Assembly: GCF_040958095.1 (NCBI RefSeq)
Contig: NC_091188.1
Span: 6,330,716-6,394,715, forward strand
DNA length: 64,000 nucleotides
Direction of reading: 5' to 3'
Origin: Procambarus clarkii
Taxonomy: Eukaryota; Arthropoda; Malacostraca; Decapoda; Cambaridae
Below are positions 54,085-64,000 of this stretch, piece by piece. Position 1 is the stretch's first letter, and every line of letters begins with the position of its first letter. The notes below the pieces were generated by a model. The model was not told the origin of the DNA. It made no database searches and was given only the letters and a program-made list of their open reading frames with translations. The position numbers and the translations under genes are program-made.

Positions 54085-54680
54085 GGTGCATGGAATAGAC
54101 TTTGGCCTTTGTTTATGAGGACGGGCTGTAACAGCATATTTCGTCCGGACGTAGATCAGTGTAAAGTTTACTTGAAGTCTCGAACCGTTAACTCGGAGTC
54201 TCGTTCTTTCCATCGATACCGAGTCAAAGATGTTGAAATCTTGTCGAAATGCATTGGAAATCAGAACAGAGAAATCTCTGTGAGTGAGATGGTTACCCAT
54301 TTCTTCACAGTGACCCTTGACAGAGGGGGACGCAACTTGCTTAAGTCTGTGAGGAAAGTGATACCTATGTGCTCATATATATAGTGTTTAAAATTTTGTG
54401 AGGTATTTCCCCCACGTATTAAATTTTTCTTTTCGAACATTTACAATGATAAACAACATCAAATCTAAGGTCAAAAGGTTAATATATAAAAATATAAATA
54501 CACACACAGCAATTTACTCGTTATCCCTACATTTCTCGTGTCTATTTGACCATTTTACATTTTCTCCCTCGCTTTCTGTTGAGGATAATCTGACGTTTCC
54601 CTACAGTAGGAAGGGGATTAACTCCATTTTCAGTTGCATTTCTATTTTGGCGCGTGTATCACTTAATTCTTGAATATACT
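54085..54680. other. Unrecognised DNA
   Basis: An open plus-strand frame of 91 codons (54,109-54,384, MFMRTGCNSIFRPDVDQCKV start) has no motif I recognise. No other feature. Confidence 0.35.
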
Positions 54681-54681
54681 G

Positions 54682-54682
<1 letters not shown>

Positions 54683-54735
<53 letters not shown>

Positions 54736-54738
54736 GCT
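54683..54738. repeat. (CT)n microsatellite
   Basis: About 50 bp of CT with one interruption. Confidence 0.9.
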
Positions 54739-54739
54739 A

Positions 54740-55980
54740 AAATATTAAAACAAAGGAGGCTTGGGCTACGAGCCCCTCTTGTACCGTGAGTACTTGTGTA
54801 TATATATATTTAAAGGACGGAAGTGATTGCGTGTCGAAGTCTGCATGTTTAACCCATTACACAGTCAAAATATATTTCTTACTTCAGGGGCTCCAACATG
54901 CTCGAATGCCCATGAATGTTGAGTTTACCGCAGTGTTGACGTCAAACACAGCATAGTCCGCTCTAGCTGTTTTGATCAAAATAATAACATAATTTCCCTC
55001 GGACCATTTTTAACTGCACGAAATTGGTTATTTTGTGTGTGTATATTCCCCTGATGGTGTAATGGCCTCCCTGGCACGGGTTAACCAACACGTCCGTTAC
55101 AAGAGGCACTCACGGGCAAGTTTCACGAGGCTTGCACCAAGTGCGGGTTCTTTTTATACACAATGCCAACCACATATATCCCTCGTCCCTCGTCAAAGTC
55201 CCTCGTCTTTTGCCCTCCGTGGACAGGGTTACTCGACAATCAATTATACAGAGGGTGGTTGAAATGATTTTTCAGTTTACCATTTACAAGTTTAATCATA
55301 TACCATTTCCGTGTGTGTTGTGTAGATAAGGCTAGACAACACCCTCAGCTGTCCCTTGTCGGGGAAGACTCTCGTGTTCCCATGTCTTGCTCATCTCTTT
55401 GTACGATATTGATGAAATTATATATATTTTTGGGGTATTAAACACGTCACGCGTCGTTCGCAATAACAAGAAATGCATTAACATGGACCCTTTTTATAAC
55501 TATTGTAGAGTATCAGGGGGTGGGGGGGGGGGAGATTTTGTACTACAACAAAGCCAGATAAGCAGTCAATATATCGTCACTGTGGGTTTGAAGCAGCGTT
55601 ATAACTGTTTCTAAAATCACTTTTTCTACATGTGAAGTATATGGCAGCGCCTCTTATGATATTAACCTTTCCGTGGTACTCTGAACATGCACCTCAAATA
55701 CTCTAGTTTACTCACGGTAAAATACCTGGGATATAGTCAGTAGTGCACAGTCTTGAGTTATCTGGTACACGGGGGTCACCGTAGGGGCGTGTACCACACA
55801 CAGAGCTCCATCTTAACCAAATATACCATTTAGCACCTGGCTTAACGAGTCGTTGCGATGCTTAGGCTTCTAATAATATTTGATGCTCCGTTCTCTGCCT
55901 TCGGTAATGCCTTCAATAAATGCCTTACGGGCGTCTAGTGTCTCTCTCTCTCTGCTAGAGACACGAGAGCCCATGGCCTT
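54740..55980. other. Unrecognised intergenic DNA
   Basis: No gene recognised in about 1.2 kb. A run of G (55,523-55,532) and a short CT run (55,943-55,953) are the only simple tracts. Confidence 0.4.
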
Positions 55981-55984
55981 GTCT

Positions 55985-56175
55985 GGCCACGTGCCTGCTA
56001 CGACAGCTGCTACTACGTCCTGGCCCTGCCAGAGTGGGGCCCGGGCTCAATCTCCGGGTAGGACAGAGACGTTTGGGGATATTTCCTTTCCCCTGGTGCC
56101 GCTGTTCATCTAGCAGTAAAAAAAATACCCGGGATTAAGGCAACTGTTGTGAGTTACATCATGGAAAAGGTCAGT
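55985..56175 (+). mobile_element. tRNA-derived SINE (decayed)
   Basis: GGCCCGGGCTCAATCTCCGG (B-box region), CTGTTCATCTAGCAGTAAAA, ACCCGGGATTAAGGCAACTG and GAGTTACATCATGGAAAAGG, in the same order as the SINE at 40,594. Confidence 0.6.
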
Positions 56176-56690
56176 AGTTCAACCCGTTCTCGCGAGCGTT
56201 CCCAGCGTCAAAAAACTATTGTACTAAAGTGTCTTATGCCAACCTACCACAGGACCCACGAACAGAAAACGGGACATTATGACAGTTTCGCGAGCCGCCT
56301 CCCATTTTCTTGTACGACAGTTTATGGCCTCGGGTAAAGTATACGTCAAAATGTGACGTGATATTTTGATGACGGGTTGTGCAGTTAGCTTACAGGGACC
56401 TTGATAAGTTTAACCACAGGCTCCCTGTTCACAACAACGGGAATTATAACGTTACCAACTTTTTCTAGTTTAATAGAATAATTAATAAGAAAAGCAATTT
56501 AATCACTGTTAAATTAATAATAGTAATTTGTATAATGTGTGTGTTTTGCGGAGCAGAAGGATTAGTTACTCACAGTAACCTCACTCGCGTCGAGTCTTCC
56601 TGGAGGTAATGTGAGGTAATTATGAGGAGAGACCTAAGCCAGAATGAATATGTAGCGCCTGGAAGACACGTAAGGAGCTGGGATATGAAG
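56176..56690. other. Unrecognised DNA
   Basis: No gene or repeat recognised. Confidence 0.4.
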
Positions 56691-57095
56691 AGCTGAAATA
56701 TGAGGCCGGGACAAGTAGCTGGGATATGAGAACACGTAGCTCGGATATGAGGACACGTAGCTGGGATATGAGGACACGTAGCTCGGATATGAGGACAGGT
56801 AGCTGGAATATGAGGACAGGTAGCTGGGATATGAGGACACGTAGCTGGGATATGAGGACAAGTAGCTGGGATATGAGGACACGTAGCTGGGATATGAGGA
56901 CACGTAGCTCGGATATGAGGACACGTAGCTGGGATATGAGGACAGGTAGCTGGGATATGAGGACAAGTAGTTGGGATATGAGGACAAGTAGCTGGGATAT
57001 GAGGACAAGTAGCTGGGATATGAGGACAAGTAGCTGGGATATAAGGACAAGTAGCTGGGATATGAGGACAAGTAGCTGGGATATGAGGATAAGAT
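56690..57095. repeat. 21-bp minisatellite, about 18 units
   Basis: Unit core GTAGCTGGGATATGAGGACA with variants (TCGG for TGGG, CACG/CAGG/CAAG). Because 21 is a multiple of 3 and no frame holds a stop, long frames appear on both strands (such as repeated TCPHIPA). No ATG-led protein is supported. Confidence 0.95.
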
Positions 57096-57895
57096 GCTGG
57101 GGAAAGGAGCAGGAATATTAGGGCGAGAAACCATAGCGCTTCTGATAACGTCATTTGTTCTGAGGCTCGAGGCATTATATCAGCACTTAAAGCTAGTGCA
57201 TGTAAGGTATATATTGAGCTATATATACCTAAGCTCTCGTTCCCAGTGAACTGAACTATTACCCTGATGCGCGTTCCCAGTAAACTGGGATAATGACAAA
57301 CCGGGGAAACCAACTAATCGATAAGAATTGCGTAATAGGGACAGATAGTTGGACTAGAGTCCAATAGATGGCAGAGTGTGTGTCAACACCGCTGGAATAA
57401 CATCACAAGGCCACACGGAGCGCGTACGGCTCTATGCCCTTGTAACAACAAAGAGAGGGAAAAAACCCTACAGTATTTTTGTAAACAAAGAATTTCATTC
57501 AGTTTCCGTTTTCAGTGGAGTTATGCCCTGTGCAACCTGTACAGCAGAGGTGCCCCAGGCGCCGCGTACTGGCTCCCAACATTCAGTACACCTGAATGTT
57601 ATATATTCAGGTGTACTGAATATGGAAACCCCCCCCCCAAATAGGAATGTAAACATTCACGTATTTTTTTGATTGCTACAATTCTTCGTCCACTTGTATA
57701 CAGCAAACTACGAAAAATTATAGACTGATTGCAAGTGTAAAGACATGTACGCAGAATGAACATGTAGCGAATATGTAAAAAAAAAATAAAGAATATTTTT
57801 GAAAGACTGAAAAAAGCCTTGATATATATAATGCAAAAACGAAATTGAAGGTTATGAAATTGAAAGAAAACAGTCAGAACTCCAGGTTAGGATCG
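57096..57895. other. Unrecognised DNA
   Basis: Includes a short inverted repeat (TTCAGTACACCTGAATGT / ATATTCAGGTGTACTGAA) near 57,580-57,620. No gene recognised. Confidence 0.4.
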
Positions 57896-57904
57896 TTCGT
57901 TATA

Positions 57905-58210
57905 TGGTGGTCGTTATGGGACCCCCTACATGATGGCGACTGTTATATGGGACCCCTACATGATGGCGACTGTTATATGGGACCCCTACATGATGGCGAC
58001 TGTTATATGGGACCCCTACATGATGGCGACAGTTATATGGGACCCCTACATGATGGCGACTGTTATATGGGACCCCTACATGATGGCGACAGTTATATGG
58101 GACCCCTACATGATGGCGACTGTTATATGGGACCCCTACATGATGGCGACTGTTATATGGGACCCCTACATGATGGCGACTGTTATATGGGACCCCTACA
58201 AGAGGGCGGC
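57905..58210. repeat. 30-bp minisatellite, about 10 units
   Basis: Core ACATGATGGCGACTGTTATA + TGGGACCCCT. Nearly perfect; only an ACTG/ACAG alternation varies. Confidence 0.95.
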
Positions 58211-58239
58211 CATGATGGTTTATAAGACTTGAAAGTGTC

Positions 58240-58392
58240 CAGACAATGCCCCAGCAACCATCCGGTCAATGCCCCAGCAACCAATCGGTCAATGCCCCAG
58301 CAACCAATCGGTCAATGCCCCAGCAACCGTCCGGTCAATGTCCCAGCAACCGTCCGGTCAATGCCCCCAGCGATCGTCCAGACAGTGCCACC
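58240..58392. repeat. 23-bp minisatellite, about 6-7 units
   Basis: Core GGTCAATGCCCCAGCAACC. The period is not a multiple of 3, so the proline-rich frames are not proteins. Confidence 0.9.
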
Positions 58393-58639
58393 CCCTCCCT
58401 CCAACGTAAAACAACATCCTATATATTTTCCAGAATTTTGCTCTGAGCGTCATCTTTTTAGTTTCACTCGAAGAGGCACAACCTGTAAATCATTCCAGCT
58501 CCGATGGCGACGTTCAGAGATCGACGAACCAATAGAATCCTCGTCGGACAGAATCCCCGACCGTCCACCAAGTGGTTGGGCACCATTCCTTCCCCCGCGT
58601 CCCATCCCAAATCCTTATCCTGACCCCTTCCCAGTGCTA

Positions 58640-58765
58640 CATAGGCGTAGTAGCTTGGCGCTTTCTCCTGAATATTCCCTTCCCTGATGTACAGACGGTC
58701 CTGTTGAAGGGAAGGGAAGTATCAGAAGAGAGCGCCAAGCTATTATGACTATATAGGTCCTGTTG
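58640..58765. repeat. Imperfect hairpin, arms about 45 bp
   Basis: TAGTAGCTTGGCGCTTTCTC...TTCCCTTCCC is complementary to GGGAAGGGAAGTATCAGAAG...GAGCGCCAAGCTATTATGA. Confidence 0.65.
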
Positions 58766-58769
58766 AAGC

Positions 58770-60045
58770 GACAGTCAGTGTCTCTAGGGCGGCTGATGGG
58801 GTGATTTCCACTCCGTATCAACAGTTAAGGAACCATTGCAGCGGCCAGTTTTATCAGGACGTCGCCTCCACTCACAGTGGGCGTCACGCCCCACAAGAGA
58901 GGCAGCATTATCTGAATGCGTGAAGTATCTTTAGTGCATATATATATATGGCTGATAATATAGATAGTTAATGTAACTGGTGGCTGCTTTTAATTATAGT
59001 TAATATGTTTTTGTACGGAGATTCCATTATATTTCACTTAACTGTTATATACTGCAATTTTTTGGAAGCACCAATGAGATATTTTTATGTCTGTACCCGA
59101 GCAGCACCAATGCCACCTCCCAGCGGCACCAACGCCACCTCCCAGCGGCACCAACGGCACCTCTCAGCCACAGTTACACACACCACTATCTTTAATCAGA
59201 TACACTGTAGTCTCTGACTACTCCCCCCTCCCCCCCACCACCACCCACTCCTCACCACACGTCTCAGCTGGCCAGCATCCTCACAGACCAACACTCATCT
59301 CGTCTAACACCTCACCTTTAGTCATCTTCCCTACCTGGACTTGCACCCCAAATTCGCCGTGTAGTGCCTTTGCTGTCCTCTACCATGCAGACCTCCTCTA
59401 TTGTACCTCTACCACATTTTCTCCTCTGGTGGCTACCTTGGTCTTGTTTGCAGTAAGCCACAAAGCCCAGACAAAGAGACCCTTCTTCCACTGGAGTCTT
59501 ATAATAATGTGTCCTCAGTTTCTACACACAAAACATTGTTTTTCCTGTCTCGAGACTTTAAAACAGACTAACATAGACGGTTTTATAGAGTCCTTCCCCA
59601 CGGCGTGTGTTTATGGAGGCAGGCGGATGCGCACATTGTCAGTGGACCTCGCAGAAATAGCCTAAATAGCCATAAAGGGTCGAAATAGCCTAAGCTACTC
59701 TATCCTTTTGAGATGTATGTTAGTGTCTCAATAAACTTGCTTGAATTTGAACTTCATAGGGTTAAGTCACCAGGTATTTATGACCAGAAGGCGCCAGGTA
59801 ACTTGAATCCAGAGCCGAGCATTGAAGCTCGTCTTAATTATCTCTTTCGTTTTAGAAGTTTGGTGGGAGCTTTCTAGAGTGTGTGTCAGAGCGATGGTGG
59901 GGGATTGTGTGTTGTGGGAGGATGTTGTGAGTGTGTGTTGTGGATATTGTGAGTTGGTTTAATATCCAGGAACTGAATGCTTTAATATCGTATGGCAGAG
60001 TCAATCACAATCACGGAAACCGCATGAATAACATGCGTAAACAAG
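58770..60045. other. Unrecognised DNA with a small 22-bp repeat
   Basis: 59,100-59,162 holds about three units of CAGCGGCACCAACG(C/G)CACCTC. No gene is recognised; frames of up to about 190 codons at 59,087-59,665 lack motifs. Confidence 0.4.
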
Positions 60046-60046
60046 C

Positions 60047-60171
<125 letters not shown>

Positions 60172-60577
60172 GTCTGGGGCGCCGAGCAGGACCCAGATAA
60201 ACATTCAGAGTTAGGTTGTCTGGGAGCAACACTACCAAATGCCCTCCATTAGGAGGAGTCAGGAGGAGCTGCGGCCGCCAGACAGTCACTAATGAGGCGG
60301 GTTCGCGCCCCGGGCTCCAGTGAGGTAAGTCGAGCTCTCTAAGTCGCAATTTAAGAGAAAATCGGTATAGATGAGACTGAAACTTTTGTTAAGAGTCCAA
60401 TACGCCGTGTTATGCAGCACCATTTGGTCACTTGAGCCTTTTGCGCCATTTTGATGTAAATTGCGTGTTTGTGCTCGCCTGTTCATTTCTTGCGAGGAAG
60501 TTATTAGCTTGTGGGCCGCGCCTTGAAGCCGGGGAGCTCTTACTCCAGTGGCTCCAGATCTTATTGCTTATGATAAG

Positions 60578-60748
<171 letters not shown>

Positions 60749-60749
60749 G

Positions 60750-61180
60750 AAGAATGTGACAGTGGATTAAAGAAGGAATCCACTATCACATTCAATTGAA
60801 GGAAGGATTAAGACAGGAATTTCCTTTAACAGTCCGTCCTCCAATTCTGAGTGTCTTGACAGAAAACGAGGAGAATAAATGGGGAGATAAATGTAACGGC
60901 ACAAGTTAGTGTAATTATGTACTATTCCTAACAGTCAGAAAATGAACTAATTACACTTAGTATTAAACCGTACTCTCAATTCGGAAGATGGGTTGCCTTA
61001 AGTACCTTCGAATTTAATAATACATCATCAGAAGGATCGTATTTAATCTTCAACATCTTCAGAATTTCGTATTATGAAATACGGAAGTACTTGAGGAAAT
61101 TCCTGTCTTACTCCTTCGTTCGTGGTCTGATACTGTCACATTGTTCATCACGTCTTAATTTCTTCGTAATTTACACACAC
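60750..61180. other. Unrecognised DNA
   Basis: No gene recognised. Short inverted words (GTGTAATTA/TAATTACAC) near 60,910-60,957. Confidence 0.4.
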
Positions 61181-61184
61181 GAAG

Positions 61185-61820
61185 AGTCCACTAACGCCCA
61201 CCGTGGGCGGTAATGAACCCATTAACCATCCCGTGGGCGGTAGTGGAAAATACTAGAGATACACAAAATAATGGAAATAACTGAACACCACAGTTCATTT
61301 AGCTAAACAAGTAACAATTTTATAAACACATCCACAAGGGCCGTAACGAAGGTTCGAAGTAAAGGCGAAGAGGTAGAACAGCCTATTGAAAGAGCCCGGG
61401 TGCATGTGGGGAATTGTGTAAAATCCTGGTTTGTGTCTCGGAGAGGCTGCAGGATCCGAGTAAGGTCAGTAGAACTTCCGGTTGCAATTCTTTTTTCCAT
61501 GTCGTAGCGGAGTCGATTAAGGCAGCGTCTGGGATCCTCTCGGACGTAGGTTCGAACCCTCGTCACGACCCTTGTGTGGAATTTGTTCATTTGATGCATC
61601 ACGCTGTTGTGATTTCTGTGTGTAGTATAAAGCAACAATGTTTTGAGGCAAGTTACACAATTTAATATGCATATTAATAGTCTTTTTTTATGTCACAAGT
61701 GGTTCAAGAAGAGGCCCCATAACAGCCTCTCAACAGCGTATTTGACATCTGTGGTGAGCCAGTGTTATAGTTCCTGATCAGGGTCCAAATTCCCAGCCAT
61801 TGGACGGCAACTGTGGACAA
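61185..61820. repeat. Dispersed repeat (diverged copy) split by a SINE
   Basis: 61,195-61,330 (CCGTGGGCGG, AGTTCATTTAGCTAAACAAG) and 61,645-61,820 (TCACAAGTGGTTCAAGAAGA, GGACGGCAACTGTGGACAAT) correspond to the two halves of the block at 1,400-1,930. A SINE (61,330-61,625) lies between. Confidence 0.6.
61330..61625 (+). mobile_element. tRNA-like SINE
   Basis: Contains GTAGCGGAGTCGATTAAGGC (A box region), GTAGGTTCGAACCCTCG (B box) and the 3' end CTTGTGTGGAATTTGTTCAT, then TTGATGCATCACGCTGTTGT. Same family as the inverted pair in MRM3 intron 2. Confidence 0.7.
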
Positions 61821-62302
61821 TTTACAATCATGTGAAAATTTACAATCACGTGAAAATTTACAATCACGTGAAAATGTACAATCACGTGAAAATGTACAAT
61901 CACATGAAAATGTACAATCACATGAAAATTGACAATCACGTGAAAATTGACAATCACGTGAAAATTGACAATCACGTGAAAATTGACAATCACGTGAAAA
62001 TTGAGAATCACGTGAAAATTGACAACCACGTGAAAATTTACAATCATGTGAAAATTGACAACCACGTAAAAATTTACAATCATGTGAAAATTTACAATCA
62101 CGTGAAAATTTACAATCACGTGAAAATTTACAATCACATGAAAATGTACAATCACGTGAAAATGTATAATCACGTGAAAATGTACAATCACGTGAAAATT
62201 GACAATCACGTGAAAATGTACAATCACGTGAAAATTGACAATCACGTGAAAATTAACAATTATGTGAAAATTGACAATTATGTGAAAAGTTATTATCATG
62301 TG
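61818..62302. repeat. 18-bp minisatellite, about 27 units, with CACGTG
   Basis: Unit AATCACGTGAAAATTTAC or ...TTGAC/TGTAC. Most units carry the palindrome CACGTG; the rest have CATGTG, CACATG or TATGTG. The (KIYNHV)n-type frames are by-products of a period divisible by 3. Confidence 0.95.
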
Positions 62303-62514
62303 CCTGCACCACCTACAGCTAGCAAAGCTTAGCTATTTGGATAAGATTTCTGGTAGTACGTTATTTTGAATGAAGTACTTTTAAATATTTCTTGAACATT
62401 TGTAATGAAGATATTTCTGAATCCTACGATTGTTACCTAAATTATAAAGCAATAGGCTCAACGAGGGTGATAGGCCGGGAGCTAGACCTCACTTCCCCGT
62501 GGTCACTGATAGGT

Positions 62515-62518
<4 letters not shown>

Positions 62519-62600
<82 letters not shown>

Positions 62601-62657
62601 CAAAGAGCCAAAGCTCAACCCCCGCAAGCACAATTAGGTGAGTACAATTAGGTGAGT

Positions 62658-62688
<31 letters not shown>

Positions 62689-62690
62689 CA
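62519..62690. repeat. (CA)n microsatellites flanking a short spacer
   Basis: 62,519-62,597 and 62,658-62,690, separated by a segment with AATTAGGTGAGTACAATTAG (a direct duplication of AATTAGGTGAGTAC). Confidence 0.95.
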
Positions 62691-62739
62691 CTGTAATATG
62701 TAGAAATATATGTAGATATATAATGTAGTGGCGCCTGGT

Positions 62740-63074
<335 letters not shown>

Positions 63075-64000
63075 AGTTAGAAATATATGCAGTACACATG
63101 ATAACGGAAAAATAGGTCAGGAGTCAACAATGATAGAAAGTTAGAAAGGCGGGGTCCAGGAGCTTACAGTTCGATCCTGCAAACTAAAAATGTCACAAAC
63201 ACACACACAACTTCATGACGTGGGTTCGGATCCCTCAAGCTCGCAGTTATTAGCGGATAAGTTACTCGCTGCCGTGAAAGCCTTCAAACCTCCGGGTTGA
63301 ATATATATGTAATAAGATTAGCCTCCCACTCAGTCACTCTGAGACAAGGGTGAGGACTCCCGCCTCCTCACCCTCAGGCCAGCATCCACGCTTATCTTGA
63401 GGTCAACATCTGCAATAGTTCATATTTGCTTAGAACCTGTTTGCAATATTACTTCGCCAAGTGTTTGTTTAAACCAAGTGTCATCAACCTCTGGACACTT
63501 GCCCCCATGCCATTGCTCTACCATTTTTGTTCCATGAAAGCATTTTTTTTTTGCGCTATCTTGGAACTCCTACGCGGAATTCTTGGCTTTCATCTTAGGA
63601 GATAAACTCTGAGCTTTTGCAAAGGCTGCAAGTGCGTGCAATGCCGCCAATTTGCATACGGCAGCCTGCTCAGCAAGGGTTGTCAATGGCAAGATCTGTT
63701 ACCTGGCCAGGAGGCAGCTTGTCGAGTTAGAGTATATCTTGTCTTCATAGAGAGTATATCTTGTCCTCAGTGAGTATATCCTTACACAGACACGTGAGTG
63801 TGTGTGTGTGTGTGTGTGCCGCACCTGGTCGTGATCCACCGGCTTGTTAGTATCTCTCCAGTGCACGGGGCAACCTAGAGGATTATCCAATCGCGTCCTA
63901 CGTCAATAAATTCAGTTTTGATTCGTGATATTAGACTATAGTTTTTTTTTAAATCCCCAGGACTGACTTAAAGATTTAACTCAATAAGTGTAATAGACCT
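63075..64000. other. Unrecognised DNA with a short TG tract
   Basis: A (TG)n of about 20 bp at 63,798-63,818 and a short direct repeat (AGAGTATATCTTGTC, twice at 63,730-63,765). No gene recognised before the window ends. Confidence 0.4.

Noticed and set aside
56570-57313. Long minus-strand frame rich in TCPHIPA repeats
   Set aside because: Produced by a 21-bp minisatellite without stops in any frame. It has no ATG start, and the plus strand is equally open.
57845-58232. Overlapping frames with MMATVIWDPY and GPLHDGDCY repeats
   Set aside because: A 30-bp minisatellite is open in more than one frame; nothing conserved flanks it.
57905-58392. CRISPR-like array of 20-30 bp repeats
   Set aside because: Units are head-to-tail with no unique spacers, in a eukaryotic genome.
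61778-62332. Frames with KIYNHV and FHVIVN repeats on both strands
   Set aside because: By-products of the 18-bp satellite.

Overview
The window looks like intergenic and gene-poor DNA of a decapod crustacean, most likely a crayfish or lobster relative. The evidence is indirect: a spliced animal nuclear gene with GT-AG introns, very long CA/CT/TA microsatellites, CR1-type LINEs with an octamer (TTCTTATG) tail, tRNA-headed SINEs of the kind I remember from decapods, and secreted Kunitz inhibitors. There is no operon, CRISPR, rRNA or credible tRNA gene.

Region 1 (1-18,400) is a tandem segmental duplication. Three units each carry a CR1-like LINE on the minus strand, a dispersed repeat, and a minus-strand gene for a secreted Kunitz-domain protein. 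The third gene (16,564-17,475) reads as complete. Genes 1 and 2 share a stop codon just before the conserved C-terminal tail. A proline/glutamine heptad repeat follows the Kunitz domain and grows from 2 to about 9 to about 13 copies. Unit 2/3 has picked up a second LINE with an RNase H domain.

Region 2 (18,400-27,500) holds LINE 3' scraps, SINEs, MITE-like foldbacks and mini/microsatellites, with no gene that I recognise.

Region 3 (28,029-35,043) is the one conserved housekeeping gene. It is a five-exon MRM3 (mitochondrial 16S rRNA 2'-O-methyltransferase) on the plus strand, 457 aa, with all splice sites and phases consistent. Intron 2 carries a head-to-head inverted SINE pair and intron 4 a LINE scrap. 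Downstream lie two Tigger/pogo-type DNA transposon remains (35,625-36,558 and 37,600-38,820).

Region 4 (40,500-54,085) is the most striking part: a 13.1 kb non-coding, almost perfectly palindromic insertion (40,779-53,884) with arms of about 6.3 kb and a centre of about 0.5 kb. It is flanked by an exact 6-bp direct repeat (GAGGCC) and has AG...CT ends. It sits inside a tRNA-derived SINE, which itself sits inside the 3' end of the RNase H LINE. Both host elements resume in the same orientation on the far side. The arms are layered tandem arrays with GC-rich subterminal repeats, like a giant foldback element with Polinton-type ends.

Region 5 (54,085-64,000) is simple-sequence rich. It has 21-, 30-, 23- and 18-bp minisatellites, long CT/TA/CA/TG tracts and further SINEs. 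The 18-bp array carries a CACGTG motif in most units.
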